64,000 nt of DNA, taken from Rosa chinensis (lineage: Eukaryota > Streptophyta > Magnoliopsida > Rosales > Rosaceae). Where the stretch lies: the NCBI RefSeq assembly GCF_002994745.2, contig NC_037092.1, positions 69,353,823 to 69,417,822 of the forward strand. The letters are read 5' to 3'. The stretch's first letter is position 1. Every line of letters starts with the position of its first letter. Both the position numbers and the translations under genes were made by a program. The notes under the pieces were generated by a model, which saw nothing but the letters and a program-made list of their open reading frames with translations, ran no database searches and was not told the origin of the DNA. Positions 21,436-34,042 of this stretch are shown piece after piece.

Positions 21436-22859
21436 ATGAGGAAGTTCGATCCATGGCCGATTTTCTTCAAGCGAGAATGGAACCGGAACTGGCCTTTCCT
21501 GGCTGGGTTCGCCATAACCGGAGCCCTCATCACCAAGTTCTCTCTCGGCCTCACTGGTAACCTCTCTCTCTCTCTTCGATCTCTTCTTTTTTCGAATCTC
21601 CAAACCAAAACCCTAATTTTTTTTTTTTTGCTTGATTTGTTTACAGAGGAAGATGCCAAGAACTCACCCTTCGTTCAGAGGCACAAGAGGTACCTTTTCA
21701 TTCTTATCTCAGAATTCAAATATACACTTGTTGTTATTCGATTGCAATATAATGATTCTCTGGTATAGGCAATACGGTAATGCACCTTATTTGAATTGGG
21801 CTCTTTGACTCAATGATTAATTGTTTGAGAGGGTGTAGAGTCTAGATCCTGCTGCGTACAATTTTTGTTTGTCGTTGCCAAATGAGACTAGGCATTTGAG
21901 AAGTCCAGTTAATTTTGGCGATTAACTTGACTTGGCCAAAATTCGGTTGTTACAAGTTTAACAATTCGGTTGCTGCCAAAATGGCCAATTTTAATGCCTG
22001 GAAGTGAATTCTGCCTTCTGAAAACTTCTTGTTCTACATATATTGTTTCAAGTAAGACCCAATGGTTAAGTCTGGATGTACGTGGGGTTTGCTGCTACAG
22101 GATGGAGTTGAGATTTTGAATCACAACCTGCCCCTAAATGGGTTGTCTTTAACCTTAGATCTCGACCGGTCATTTACATCATCTCTTTTAAGTTCTTGAT
22201 GCATGTATTGTTCTTTGGTCTTCGGTTAAACCAATACTTTCTCCATTTCCACTATGAAAACCAATTCTACTACCACATACATCTGCCCTCTCGGTTCTCT
22301 ATCAGAGGGGCATTCGGTGGTTACAAAAGTTCGTACCATTCCGAGTGTTAATCCTGAGATGTCTTTCTTCGTTTTCACAGTATAGAGATGGTATTGGGTA
22401 AAGAGGTTTTGGAAATTATACTGTGATGGTGTATATAGGAACATTTACTTTCCCTACTTGCAGTTAAGAAGGTATGAGTTTTAAAAATATTAATGTGATT
22501 ACCTACATGAAAATATATGTTTCCCACTTGCATGTAAGGATATATGTTAAGAGGACACTTTTTTATAACGTCACTGCCAATGCTCAAATATTTTGCAATT
22601 ATGTAATGTCAGTGATTCAATGTTTCAACTTCTCATAGCCTACTTCAACTTTTACATGCAAGTGATGCAATATAGATATATCCAAGTTCTTAGGATGTTA
22701 AGTTTTGATTAGTGCTATTTTCCTTTGCTTTTTGTAATTTGGCCATATATTTTGAATAAAGTTTGTGTATTCACCAATAACAAGTCATAGCATTACTAGA
22801 GTCTCTCTGAATCAGTAAGTGCAATTCGTTCCTTAATTCTTTCTTTGTTTTGTAGGTGA
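21436..22859 (+). CDS. Mitochondrial ATP synthase 6 kDa subunit
   Basis: A 55-residue single-span protein of the plant mitochondrial F1Fo ATP synthase. Exon 1 (21436-21556) encodes MRKFDPWPIFFKREWNRNWP then FLAGFAITGALITKFSLGLT, the latter a hydrophobic inner-membrane helix. Exon 2 (21647-21689) gives EEDAKNSPFVQRHKR up to AG|GTACCT. The last arginine codon is split and finished by the first base of exon 3, which begins G TGA at 22856 after acceptor ttgttttgtag. So exon 3 supplies one base of coding sequence, the stop and the 3' UTR. Intron 2 is 1,166 bases. Length and sequence match the plant family throughout. Site II motifs upstream suit a respiratory gene. Confidence 0.93.
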
Positions 22860-23833
22860 TTTCTGGATGCCGTTGTGACTACCTTTCTTCTCGTGTTGTG
22901 AAGGGGAAGATAATAACAAAGAGTGATGTTCAGGATTCTCTGTTTTTGAATTTTCTGTCTTGTTTATGATGGCTTGAATAACATGAGAAGGAATACTTCT
23001 ATCCATTGGTTTTGAACTTTGTGTATTTGAGCAGACCAATCTTTCAAAGTGAAACTACAAATTGTGCTATGTTCATGTTATTATAGCTGATCTCATTATG
23101 CGTTCTTTCATGATTTCCTGCTGAAGCCAGTTTCATGCATCTTCATTCTTCTGATATAAATAATTGCTAAATCAGTTTAGGAGATCTGAAGAATTTTGTA
23201 GTGAGTGGAAAGGCGCAGGTTTTACAGTCTCGAGTGGATGAAATTTTGAGTTATATCCATGCTCCGCCATTTAATTGAATGGCGGGTTAAAGATTGTGCT
23301 CCAGAATGATTTTGCTTACTTCCAAATACTTCCAAAAAAATGCATCGATTAAGGCGCTTTTTACTCCTCTGTTCTCAGCTTTTTATGCGTCTTTTCTGAG
23401 AACAGTTCAAATCAGATTGAAGAGCTTCAGGAAAAGAGATAAACCAGTTAAAACATCTTGCACATAGAATTGTAGGCTTTGTGAAGACCAATAGGAATAA
23501 GTATTGAACGGACAAGAAAGTATAATTTCATTTTTTATTATTGCAACAACAAAATTGGGGGTTCCTAGTAGCAGACTCGATTGAGAACAACTTTCAAAAT
23601 TCAAACTAAAAACAGTGCTGAATCCCACATTTTGAAGCATGAAACAAAAGAAAAAAAGAAGATTACAAGACACTAATTCTTATTTTCTGTTACGGCACAA
23701 TGAAAGAAAACACACACATAAGCACTATTTGGTGATCGGGAGCTGTTGGAGACGAGCATACTCCAGCAGTCTAATAGTCAAACATCCATTCCACGGTCAA
23801 AACCCAATCATCTGTATTTCCAGTAAAAGACAA

Positions 23834-26800
23834 TCAGTTCTTTTTGGCTGCCCCGAGCCTCAGACGGAAATCCTCCTCCATTAGAGGCAGACCTTCCCTC
23901 AACTTTATTTTTGGCTCCCATCCCAGCAATTCTTTTGCCTTTGTGATGTCGGGTTTCCTTTGTCTTGGATCATCAGGAGTGTTCTCCACCCTCTTAATCT
24001 CTACTTGCGGGTTGATGAGCTGCAAAGTCATATGCAAAATAATTGATTCCAAATCCCTCCCTCAGAAACCACATTAGATAGTTTTCCTTTTTGCATCTGA
24101 ACCACATTAACTTTCATTGGTGGTATATTCATTTCAACTAAGCACTAATACCTGAAGAATTTTCTAAACTTACTTACCATGATCACATATCTAAAATCTA
24201 GCTAATATAGACAAATTACTCAGCAGCTCAATGATTCTTTAAGAACTAAAGAACAGCTTACATTATTTTTGTATTCAGTAAGCATGTTACTTAAGAACTA
24301 TCTTATAACAGCCTATGAAGGGAAGAGAAACAATAAAACTTACCTCCTTCACTGTCTCTGCGAGTTCAAGCATCGTAAATTCACCTAGTATACAAAAGCG
24401 ACTAGGTCAGTAACCATATGAATACAACTATAGTACTAATAATTTATCTAGAACAAATGCACATCCCATATCATATTTTCTTAAGTTTACCTGGGTTTCC
24501 AATGTTTATGGGTCCAGTGTGCTCTCCTTCCATGAGACGGATGAGGCCATCAACCTAAGACATTTCAAACAAGTAATTATATTCCCAATACATTGTGATA
24601 CATGGCAGAATGTAAAGTCAATTATGTTTCACATACCATGTCAGAGACGTAACAGAAACTGCGAGTTTGAGTTCCAGGGTTTTGGACCGTCAATGGTTCA
24701 TCTCTACAATGTTGAAACAAAAAGTAGGAATTAATGGAAAATAAGAGGGATTAAGCTTATCCAGTAATCCACTGATGGAAATCTCATTTCTATGCACAAA
24801 ATAACAACTAGACAAACATTAGGTGTAGCTAAATCCTCAACATCAAACACATCGACACCATGTCTGACTATGAGGCCAGTGGTCCAGGTATGGGAAGTCA
24901 TTTTCAAGATACAAGGTAAATAATGAGGTAAAATTTGGTGTTGCCAAAAGCTTGATCATCACTTAGCTTGAAATGATGCCACAGAACATGCTGGTTTGCA
25001 TCTTTTTAACAGAAATAGGTTGAACCAGTAAGTCTTTGTTTTCTTTTTGCATCATTAGAACCACGAAACATCCTAAGGACTCACCGAAGTGCTTGTGCTA
25101 TAAAGTTGCTCACTACACGCCCATCATCAATATTCATGCGAGGGCCATATGTGTTGAAGATTCTGGCAATGCGTATTTCTGTCAAAGAGAAAGTCAATTA
25201 ATCCATCAAGCAATAAAGAGAAAAACATTTACCGACTTCACCATTGAAAAAAAAAACACCAAAAGTAAGTCGGAGGAAATAGGAAAAGAGAAATGAGATT
25301 ATACCTATCCCATGTTGCCGATGATAGTCAAACATCAAGGTCTCAGCAACTCGCTTGCCCTCATCATAGCAGCTCCTCACTCCTGTTGTCATAAGATGCA
25401 TTGTTCTCATTGAGATCAGGTTCTCATGGACTTGAATGATTCTTAAACTAGGAAAGCATTTAAAAAATAAAAATAAAATTCTGCCTTCAAATGTTTTACA
25501 AAATCATGTTATAAGTCAGCAGATTGGGTATCTCAGTCTCCATAACCATATGCCCAATATGGTAGCAAAATGCTGAAGGTTGGGCTGTAACAACACACTA
25601 TAGGGCCCTAAAGATCACATTTTCCTATACTTTCAAATGTAAAGCTCATGAACAGCTTGGAATTTCCAGAATCTCCCCCAAGGAAGTCCGCCTCAAATGA
25701 GTTGAGAAAATTTAGAGTTATTCACAGAGAATGAAAAAAGTGTAACGGTCATTGTGCTTCTTGCCATATGTATCTCCCCATTAATTATATATTGTACACA
25801 ACATAATCTTCTTGGATCTGTCAGAATACAGCAAAGTTGAGGAATAACTTGAGATGAGCACTTACCAATTGGGTTAACATTACCCCAATAGCTTTCAGGT
25901 TGTGGGTGCACAAGGGGGTCTCCATATACCTCTGAAGTTGATGTCAGTAAAATCCTGCCCAGAAGTATATACTTAACAATTTGGTGGTATTCAACTATAA
26001 TACAAATGCAAAATTAATTACCCACCTCGCTCCAACTCGCTTGGCAAGTCCAAGCATGTTTAGAGTGCCAATCACATTTGTTTTTATTGTCTGTTGGAAA
26101 TCATAAGTGCAAATGTTAGATGTCTAGAGATTTACCATAAACTTTCAAATAGTTTTATGTTGGAGGTAAAGAAAGAACTTACATGATTGCACAGGAAAAA
26201 GAGAAAAAGGAAAGTAACAATGACATATTTATACATGAAAGCCATATAATAGATTGTGAAATGATCTAACAGCTTTTGCAGGGATAAGGATGGCAAATTT
26301 CCAATCACATGACTGACAAAAGCCATGGTTAATTGAATATTACAGCTGATTAAAGGAAAAATGTATCTTACTCATGAAAACGTCAAACTGTAATTGGTAT
26401 AGGCAATATGAGTCACGTTTGACAGGAAGATGATACATGGCAGGTCTATTTTAAAAGTAAGATCTTGATGTTTAATGATCTAAATCATCTATGTACATAC
26501 CTTTACAGGATTATATTTGTAGAAAATTGGAGAAGCTGGGCATGCAAGATGGTATATCCGATCAACCTCAACCAACAATGTTTCAGTGACATCTATAACA
26601 AGGAAAATAAGCATTCAACATCATGGTTCCAATCAAAGACATGCTTTTGCAAAGACTCTTGACAAGTAAACTAAAACTACTTGAAAGAACATGATGAATA
26701 AACCAAAGTGTATGTACCATGACGAATAAGCTCAAATCTGGGATGACCAATCCATTTTTTAAGATTGTCCTTGGAGCCAGTGAAGTAGTTATCAACAACA

Positions 26801-27960
26801 ATAACCTGAGTAGAAATTGGAGACAATGTTATATCATGACTTCAGAAAATTATCCCATGCATGCTTCATACCAAGTGTCAGTTTATTTTTGATTGTTAGA
26901 GGGTCTAGCCATTTTAATTTATCTATGTACTTAATGTTATAAGAAGTTTCCCTACTATATATATACATTTGCAAAAAGGTCTTCAACACTATCAGCTGAA
27001 AACTAATACTAAGCATTCTAGAAAAAAACAATAAAGAAAAAAAAAACCAAATGCTGACCTCATTCTTTTCATTTTCCATTAATCTGTCAACCAGGTGAGA
27101 ACCAATGAATCCAGCTCCTCCAGTAACCAAGATTCTCATATTGGACTGTCATCAACAATGAAAGTACACAAAATAGAGCATTAGAATCAACCTATGATAA
27201 ACAAGACCATACCATTGTAATGATGATACTTATCAGCCATCTAATATTAAACAAAGCTACTTATTGAAATACATGGTAGCATGACTGATACAAAACTCTA
27301 ACGAATACATCTCTGCTCAAGCAAACAAAGGTAGCAGAGCATTTCACCAAAACTTCAAATGAGCTAGATCTTGCAAGTTGCAATAAGGATGAGCAATATT
27401 TCTTTGTGATCTACATACTTACAGACATGAGGACACAAGCAGAGGTTTGACTGTGGGCAATGGGGGTAAAACAGAGAATTGCAAGGAAAGATATCAATAC
27501 CTAACCTCTACAAACCCATCTGGATGATGTTCTAAAATATGCAACACCTACTCAAAGAATTCTCAGGAGACATCAAAGTTAACAGACTACCAAGCTTTTT
27601 GGGGGGCAGCTGAATTTTGAAGATCTAATAGCTCGAACAAATTGTACGGGCAATGCAATTTATAGTAGCAAAGGCAGAAAAAACAAAATCTTGCAATTGC
27701 CACAGTTCTAATAATTAAGTTTGCGTTTGCAGTGAGTAAATGCTGACAGAGAAATGCAACAACTTAATAGTGCAAATTCACAGCCACACAATGATATCTA
27801 CAAATCAAGCTTGTAAAAAGTAATTCATAATAACCCAAAGGATAGATGAGTGATTGAATAGGAAAAGAACCTGAAAAAATTTGGAAAAACGCAGAGGGGA
27901 TGGCAAAGGAGGCGGCTTTGTTGTAGTCTGGTGATCCCCATTGGAAGAATTGGTTGCCAT
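23834..27960 (-). CDS. UXS: UDP-glucuronic acid decarboxylase (UDP-xylose synthase), cytosolic type
   Basis: Converts UDP-glucuronate to UDP-xylose with bound NAD+, supplying xylose for xylan, xyloglucan and glycoproteins. Twelve coding exons with GT-AG introns total 1,041 bases (346 aa): 27871-27960, 27059-27145, 26718-26805, 26501-26592, 26026-26090, 25866-25954, 25305-25382, 25085-25178, 24637-24703, 24491-24554, 24344-24384, 23834-24019. The protein starts [20 protein letters not shown]. Its short-chain dehydrogenase core has the NAD loop [10 protein letters not shown], the TSTSEVYG serine and YDEGK for the YxxxK catalytic pair, followed by [20 protein letters not shown]. It ends [10 protein letters not shown]. 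The absence of an N-terminal membrane anchor and the length of about 345 place it with the cytosolic UXS3/5/6 group, not the Golgi type. I see no lesion. Confidence 0.97.
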
Positions 27961-28868
27961 TTTCTTAGATCCCCTCTAAAATCCAAATACCTATAACAAT
28001 TCACCCAACAATCAAACTGGTAAACAACATAAATACACTACTGGAACTGTAATCTCAAATTGACAGGTGCCTTAAAATCACACAGAGACTGAAAGATACT
28101 TTTTTTTTTTTTTGAAATGAAAACTTTGTAAATTTCAACTCCCAAGCTTTAGAAAAAGATTGGAGCTTGAAGTAGACCCGTAACTGCAAATTAGCCTCAG
28201 ATGAAGATGACCCAAAACCCTGAACACCCTTTGGATCCACAAAGTCTAGTGATCAGAACCCATATTTATAGTCCCAAAAGAATTCCCAAAAACCGAAACT
28301 TCTACCAAACATTGAATTTTAATATAGAAAGCTAAATGAATTAAATAAAGAAAATCAAGAGAGACTTCAAATTCACGGAAAGCTCAGCCTTTATGATAGC
28401 TCCTCGATAACAATAATTAAATTTGAAATCACCACCAAACTATATTCCCTTATATATCAATTATATTTGTTATTTTCTCAAGCAAAGAAAACTGAATTTG
28501 ATAATCAAGCTGTAAATATTTACTTTCTACCAGAAAAAGGTAGTAATTGTATTAATTACCTTCTGAAACTACAGAATCTGTGGGATTAATTGGGTTTCTG
28601 GGATTAACTAGTTTAGGAGGCCTAGTAAAGAGGGTGATTGGATAAGCGATTTGAAATTGAAATTAGTAAGTGGAGTGATTACAGAGAGGTACCTAGGGTT
28701 CTGATAAGTACTAAATCCCAAGACAGATGCTTTGGTATCTAGAATCAACCATTCCACTTCTGTTCAACTGGTGGTGGTCTCTTCCTGACTGGTTACCGTA
28801 GGTTGTCCCTTGCGTTGTTCTGAGGGCTGGAATAGGATGCTCTTTGCATGAGTTTGTCTTTATAGGCT
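27961..28868 (-). promoter_or_regulatory. UXS 5' leader, probable leader intron and TATA box
   Basis: Upstream of the UXS start codon is an AG acceptor within 30 bases. A good donor, ctag|gtacctctct, lies near 28694, suggesting a leader intron of about 700 bases and a noncoding first exon of about 28695-28830. A TATA-like cctataaaga (minus strand) lies at about 28858-28868. First introns in plant housekeeping leaders often raise expression; here that is inference. Confidence 0.5.
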
Positions 28869-29634
28869 TACGCATCTGCGCTACTGCCACGTTTACAGTA
28901 CAAGTACACGGGTGGGGTGAAACTTATGTTTTTTATATATTTATTTTGTGGTAGAAAAGAGAGTTTTGGACTTTGGAAGCGGAAATTTAATAATTTACGT
29001 CATTGTGTGATAAAATAACCAATCTGTTGTTGACATGCAAAAGAAGATTTTCTTACTTTGCACAGTACGTTGGTTATCAAAGATCAACGTAAACAAGAAA
29101 TTCTATATACCATTTCAAACCATTTGATCTAATGGAGTGTTCACCAAAAAATAATGACAATTCCTGAATCACTTTCAACAGCTCAAACATAGTGTTTCTT
29201 TGGCCCAATGCACTAAATCTAGGGTTCATCCTCGCAGAGAAAGTGAGAGACGATGGAAAACAATTTGGTTGGTGAGAGGAAATGGGTTGGGTTGGTATTG
29301 GCGAGGGATACAGCAAAGTAGGAAGGATATGCGCTTAGCTTCTAATTCATTAACCAAAGAAATATAATTAAATCAATAATGTTACGATTGACCGGTTTAG
29401 TGACATTAATAACTGGATTTTTTAGAAACTAAACTAGAAATTGATACAAATTTTTAAATCTACTTATTGCGATATTTTCAACCAAACTAAAAAGTCAATC
29501 ATAATCATTATCATTGCCAATATTTCCTTAATTCCGTTGGCTCAATCGAAATTGCCACAAATTAATCGGATTATAATATGTGTCAGTCTTTGTGCAAACA
29601 ATTTTGCATGCATAGAGATACATTATTTTTGTAT
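28869..29634. other. Intergenic stretch with a partial duplicate at its right end
   Basis: No gene was recognised; a 79-codon minus-strand frame at 29077-29316 has no known similarity. The last 135 bases (about 29500-29634) resemble 39426-39531, the sequence around the stop codon of the transporter gene, sharing gcaattttgcatgcata-type and gatacatta segments. The similarity stops at 29634, where element sequence begins. Confidence 0.55.
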
Positions 29635-29649
29635 TGGGAATCTTTGTAC

Positions 29650-31744
29650 CCGGCAACGGCCTCCTGCCTCTCAATGGGAAGGCGCTCCTCCAGATAATCT
29701 GCCCTCGCCTTCCATGACTTGGCAGATTCTGCAGCTTCCCTCTCGGAGTCCCGGGTACTCCCTAGCTCATCCTTTCCCTTGGCAAGTTCACCCTCAAGAT
29801 CCGCGATCTTCTTCTTGGCTGCCTCCAGCTTGGGTACTCTCTACCTTCTTCTTCAAGGAGTCCCGCTCTTTCTCCAGTTTTGCTTTCTCCCCATGAAGAT
29901 ACTTCACTTGCCCGGAGAGGTTGCTAACTTCTTCGTTCAAGTGAGTATCTTCCTCACTAGCATCGATCGCGTACACGTTGAATAGTGCCTGTAATACCCC
30001 GTTAGTACGTACCAATAGTACAGGCAAAGTTCATCAAACAATAAGAAATTTCAGTACCCGCATCATTGATTCCCGGGCGATACGACGATTTGCCTGGGGA
30101 GAGTTGTCCTTCGCTCGTACCTGGTCGAGGTCGATGTCTTTCAGGTCGGCCAGCATCGAACGCACGAATTTCTCGTCAGCAACCCCGTACTCGCTCAACA
30201 GCTGCTTGATAGGCTTCTTGGGGACTACTGGTATGCCCGGGGACAGAAGTGCAAGCGATGGCGATGGTTCTGATCCCGGATGACTCTTTTTCAGCCTTTT
30301 CAGCCCCGCCCCTTTGACATCCCGGCCAGTGTAAGTGACCACCTTATTATCCCCGCTCCGATGGCGGTGCCTCTGGAACCTTCTCTTCTCACCAGGAAGC
30401 AAGACGTCCTCGCTTCCAGCTGACCCGGCAGAACGGGAGAAAAAGGAGCCAGATACCGGCGCCTTATCTCGTCCAGTATCGACAACAGTAACCATCTCCC
30501 CTACACCAGGCTGCTCAGCCAGGGTAATGGAAGCTTCAGGATTAGGGTTCCCGTACTCTTCATCACCAATCTCTAGAAGAACTTCGTCAACAGAGCGACC
30601 CGTAGCTTTCGACGCCAAGTCAACGTCAATGTGAAGGACGTCTTCTCCTTGGCTCATCAGCATTTCCATCAATTGATTGTCATCCATCCTGTCGTATTCC
30701 TTACCTTTCCGGGGTTTCCTCTTCGGCGCTTTCACTGCAAGTAATCTGAAATGTCAGTCATCAAATACAAAATATACACATATAGGTAGTAACTGAAAAA
30801 TCAGCCTCACCGAGGAGTCTCCCTAGGCCTAGCCTATCTAGTATGGAGTATTGGATGAACCTATAGGAGCTCCTTTCTTCTTCACTCCACACAGCGTATA
30901 CCCAGGCTATGCGTTTTCTCTCAACCTCGGACAAGGAGTAAGACTGGTCCCCGATGACCTGAAACGTACACGTTAGGTACCATTTCTTATTCCTAATCTG
31001 CCAATGTCCTCCGGCAAGAAACATTTTACTCCTCCACCTCTTGCTCTGAGAGGTGGGCAAATCGGTAACTAGGGGTTTGAAGTCCCGGGCGGCGAACGTT
31101 ACGGTACCTTGATAAGATTGCTTCCTCGAGTATAAGACTCGGTACACGGCTCGAAATTCGTTTATGGTAGGCCACCCTTGCTGGCACAAGTCCCACATGG
31201 CCATCATACTCAAAACTTGCCGCCAGACATTCGAAGTCAACTGCCCCGGTGACAGGTTCAGCATCCATAGGAGATACTGTAGGCACCGGGGCAGCGGTAA
31301 CGATAGCCCTTGGTGGAGCTGGTTCTCGTGCAACGCCACCCATCCCGGAAGAGGATTCGCTGCCAACTCCCCATCCCTGAGAGGCCTAAGTTCTACCTCG
31401 TCCGGTATTCCCCACTTCAGCCTCATCGCAATGATCTCCTTCATTGTCATACTTCTTCCGGGATCGTCGCACACGGTCCCGTCTGCTAGGACGTACCTAG
31501 GTTTAGGTATAACCTCGAGAATAGCTACAGTAACCAGCTGCATCTCCCCGGCAGCGTCCTCGCTTTCATCTCCATCAATATCCTCGCTACTCTCTGAGAA
31601 AACCCCAGTCGAGGATCCGGTATTCTCTGCTAACTCCACATGGGTACTACTACGAGCCAGGTACCGGTCAATATCTGCTTCCGCTTGTCTCGCGGAAGAT
31701 TGATATAACGATCCCGCATCCCCAGCCTTGGTTTTTGATTTCAT
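29650..31744 (-). pseudogene. Antisense ORF of the Ty3 element (putative gypsy-type transposon domain plus coiled coil)
   Basis: Three exons join in frame: 31744-30811, 30734-30058, and 29988 leftwards. Exon 1 begins MKSKTKAGDAGSLYQSSARQ, then an acidic stretch, then RPLRDGELAANPLPGWVALH and LYLLWM-like LNLSPGQLTSNVWRQVLSMM, resembling the 'putative gypsy type transposon' domain (PF04195). Exon 2 is charged (MKAPKRKPRKGKEYDRMDDN). Exon 3 is a coiled coil (LHGEKAKLEKERDSLKKKVE). At about 29838 the frame ends in ATCTTGA, but the coiled coil continues one base out of register (KKKIADLEGELAKGKDELGS) to the truncation at 29635, so there is one frameshift and no natural end. The function of such ORFs is unknown. 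Confidence 0.65.
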
Positions 31745-32402
31745 CCTAGAGCTATGTCAACCCGGGCCTCAAATTCGCTATCTGGAATCAGAAACGCAAG
31801 GGTTAGCCTGAGTCTAGATCTATGACTTAGGTGAAGCGCGGATCACTCCCCACTTCAAACAAAACCCAGAAATCTAAAACAACAACAAAGAAAAACCTAG
31901 GAAAACCTAGTTTTTCTCCAGAAACTACCTATGGGCAACCCACACTAATATTATTCCTGTTCTTTTTTACACACGCAAACAACGCACAAAAAAGCAAACG
32001 CACAACAAAAAGCATCCATGGCAGAAACAGAAACGACATAACAAACAAAATCATACAAACAAGGCGAGAGAGATCTAACCTTTTCTCCAACAGGCGATCG
32101 ATCGATCACACTCCGCAAGTATGCACACTACTTCTCCCTTAGCTCTTCTTCCTTTTCCTCGTTGCAAATCTTCAGAGTTTTCTGAGAGAGTTTTCGCAAA
32201 AGTGAAGGGAAACAATCAGTTTCCCTCTTAAATTCAATCTCCAAGCATCATAGCTGTTGAAGACGAAAGGCCTTCAACCATAGGATCACTACACGTGTCC
32301 CACACATCTTCCCACACCTCGAAACCGTCAGTTGATGGGATGGACAATTACTGCACAGCCCACTCTACCCCACGTGGCTAACATGCACCACCAACCCTTC
32401 CA

Positions 32403-34010
32403 GGTATCAAAGGCCTAAGTCCTCATTCTACCCTTCTGGGTAGCAGAGGGCCAAGTCCTCATTCTACCCCATCGGGTACCAGAGGCCCAAGTCCTCATTC
32501 CACCCCATCGGGTACCAGAGGCTTAAGTTCTCATTCTACCCCATCAGGTATCAGAGGCCCAAGTCCTCATTCTAACCCATCGGGTACCAGAGGCCCAAGT
32601 CCTCATTCTACCCCATCAGGTACCAGAGGCTCAAGTTCTCATTCTACCCCATCAGGTATTAGAGGCCCAAGTCCTCATTCTAACCCATCGGGTACCAGAG
32701 GCCCAAGTCCTCATTCTACCCCATCGGGTACTAGAGGCTCAAGTCCTCATTCTACCCTATTGGGTATCAGAGGTCCAAGTCATCATTCTACCCTTCCGGG
32801 TATCAGAGGCCCAAGTCCTCATTCTACCATTCCTGGTATCAGAGGCCCGCGTCCTCATTCTACCATTCTGGGTATCAGAGGCCCAAGTCCTCATTCTACC
32901 CTTCTGGGTATCAGAGTCCCAAGTCCTCATTCTACCCTTCTGGGTATCAGAGTCCCAAGTCCTCATTCTACCCCATCAGGTACCAGAGGCTCAAGTTCTC
33001 ATTCTACCCCATCAGGTATTAGAGGCCCAAGTCCTCATTCTACCCCATCGGGTACCAGAGGCTCAAGTCCTCATTCTACCCTTCCGGGTATCAGAGGCCC
33101 AAGTCCTCATTCTACCCCATCGGGTACCAGAAGCCCAAGTCCTCATTCTACCCTTCTGGGTATTAGAGGCCTAAGTCCTCATTCTACCCCATTGGGTACC
33201 AGAGGCTCAAGTCCTCATTCTACCCTTCCGGGTATCAGAGGGCCAAGTCCTCATTCTACCTTTCCGGGTATCAGAGGCCCAAGTCCTCATTCTACCCCAT
33301 TGGGTACTAAAGGCTCAAGTAGGGCTGTCAATGGGTCGTGTCGGGTTAAGGTATTTGTCGTGTCGCAAAATATAAACCCAAACCCAACCCATTTAATAAT
33401 TGTGTCAAAAATTTAAACCCAAACTCAACCCAACCCATTTATTAAACGGGTTACCGGTTTCCAACCCATTTAACCCATTTAATAAATAGGTCGTGTCTTG
33501 TTAGACAAAATGATACATTTAAGCGTTAACAATGAGACCCATTTAAATAAAAAAATGCATAAATTAATTAAATTCACTAAAAACTCTACAAGACGAAGAA
33601 TATAAATAATTATATATAATTCATAAATAATTAAATCCAATAATTAAAAAGCGAAATATTTCAAATTGTTTAATCTTATGATAAAATACTCTGAACGTCC
33701 AAAATTTCAAGAAGAAACATAGCACAATTGGGTTATACGGGTTCACTTCGTATTGGCGGGTTGACCCGTGGCAGACCCATTTATTAAATGGGTCATGGCG
33801 GGTTGACCCACCGCCGACCCGCTTTTTAATCGTGCGGGTTCAACCGGCTTTATTTCGTGAGGGTTTCGAGTCGTGTTATCGGGCCGTGTCGGAATTGACA
33901 GCCCTAGGCTCAAGTCCACATTCTACCCCATCGGGTACCAGAGGCTCAAGCCCCCAGGAAACCCCACTTGGTACCGGAGGCTCAAGACCTCCAACGGTAC
34001 CTAGAGGTTT
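32403..34010. repeat. 36-bp minisatellite, about 28 units, split by a hAT
   Basis: The unit is about cccaagtcctcattctaccc catcgggtaccagagg. Some 25 copies run from 32403 to 33319, and about three more follow the hAT insertion (33907-34010). Because 36 is a multiple of three, both strands stay open: 12-residue repeats such as GIRGPSPHSTLP on plus and MRTWDSDTQKGR on minus. Two variant types (catcgggtacc and cttccgggtatc) are interspersed, suggesting local amplification. It sits in the 3' noncoding region of the Ty3 element. Confidence 0.95.
33320..33906. mobile_element. Non-autonomous hAT element, 587 bp
   Basis: Termini tagggctgtcaatgggtcgt and the complement of cggaattgacagcccta are flanked by exact 8-bp duplications ggctcaag (33312-33319 and 33907-33914), which are part of the minisatellite unit. 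Subterminal sequence is rich in gggttgaccc and aacccaaccc motifs. No coding capacity. Nested in the array, so it is younger than the array's expansion. Confidence 0.93.
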
Positions 34011-34042
34011 TCTTTAACCTTTATGGGTTAAATTGGGAGCAC

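Noticed and set aside
29077..29316. 79-codon minus-strand frame (MLYPSPIPTQPISSHQ...)
   Set aside because: No similarity and no splice context; likely chance.
31164..31703. 179-codon plus-strand frame in the Ty3 element
   Set aside because: It is the antisense shadow of the minus-strand exon 1, which has matching splice sites and recognisable domain features.
32760..33416. 218-codon plus-strand repeat protein
   Set aside because: The open frame follows from a 36-bp unit without stops and is equally open on the other strand; it has no start context and ends in the hAT element.
32403..34010. CRISPR-like spacing of repeats
   Set aside because: Units are contiguous with no unique spacers, and this is a plant nuclear genome.
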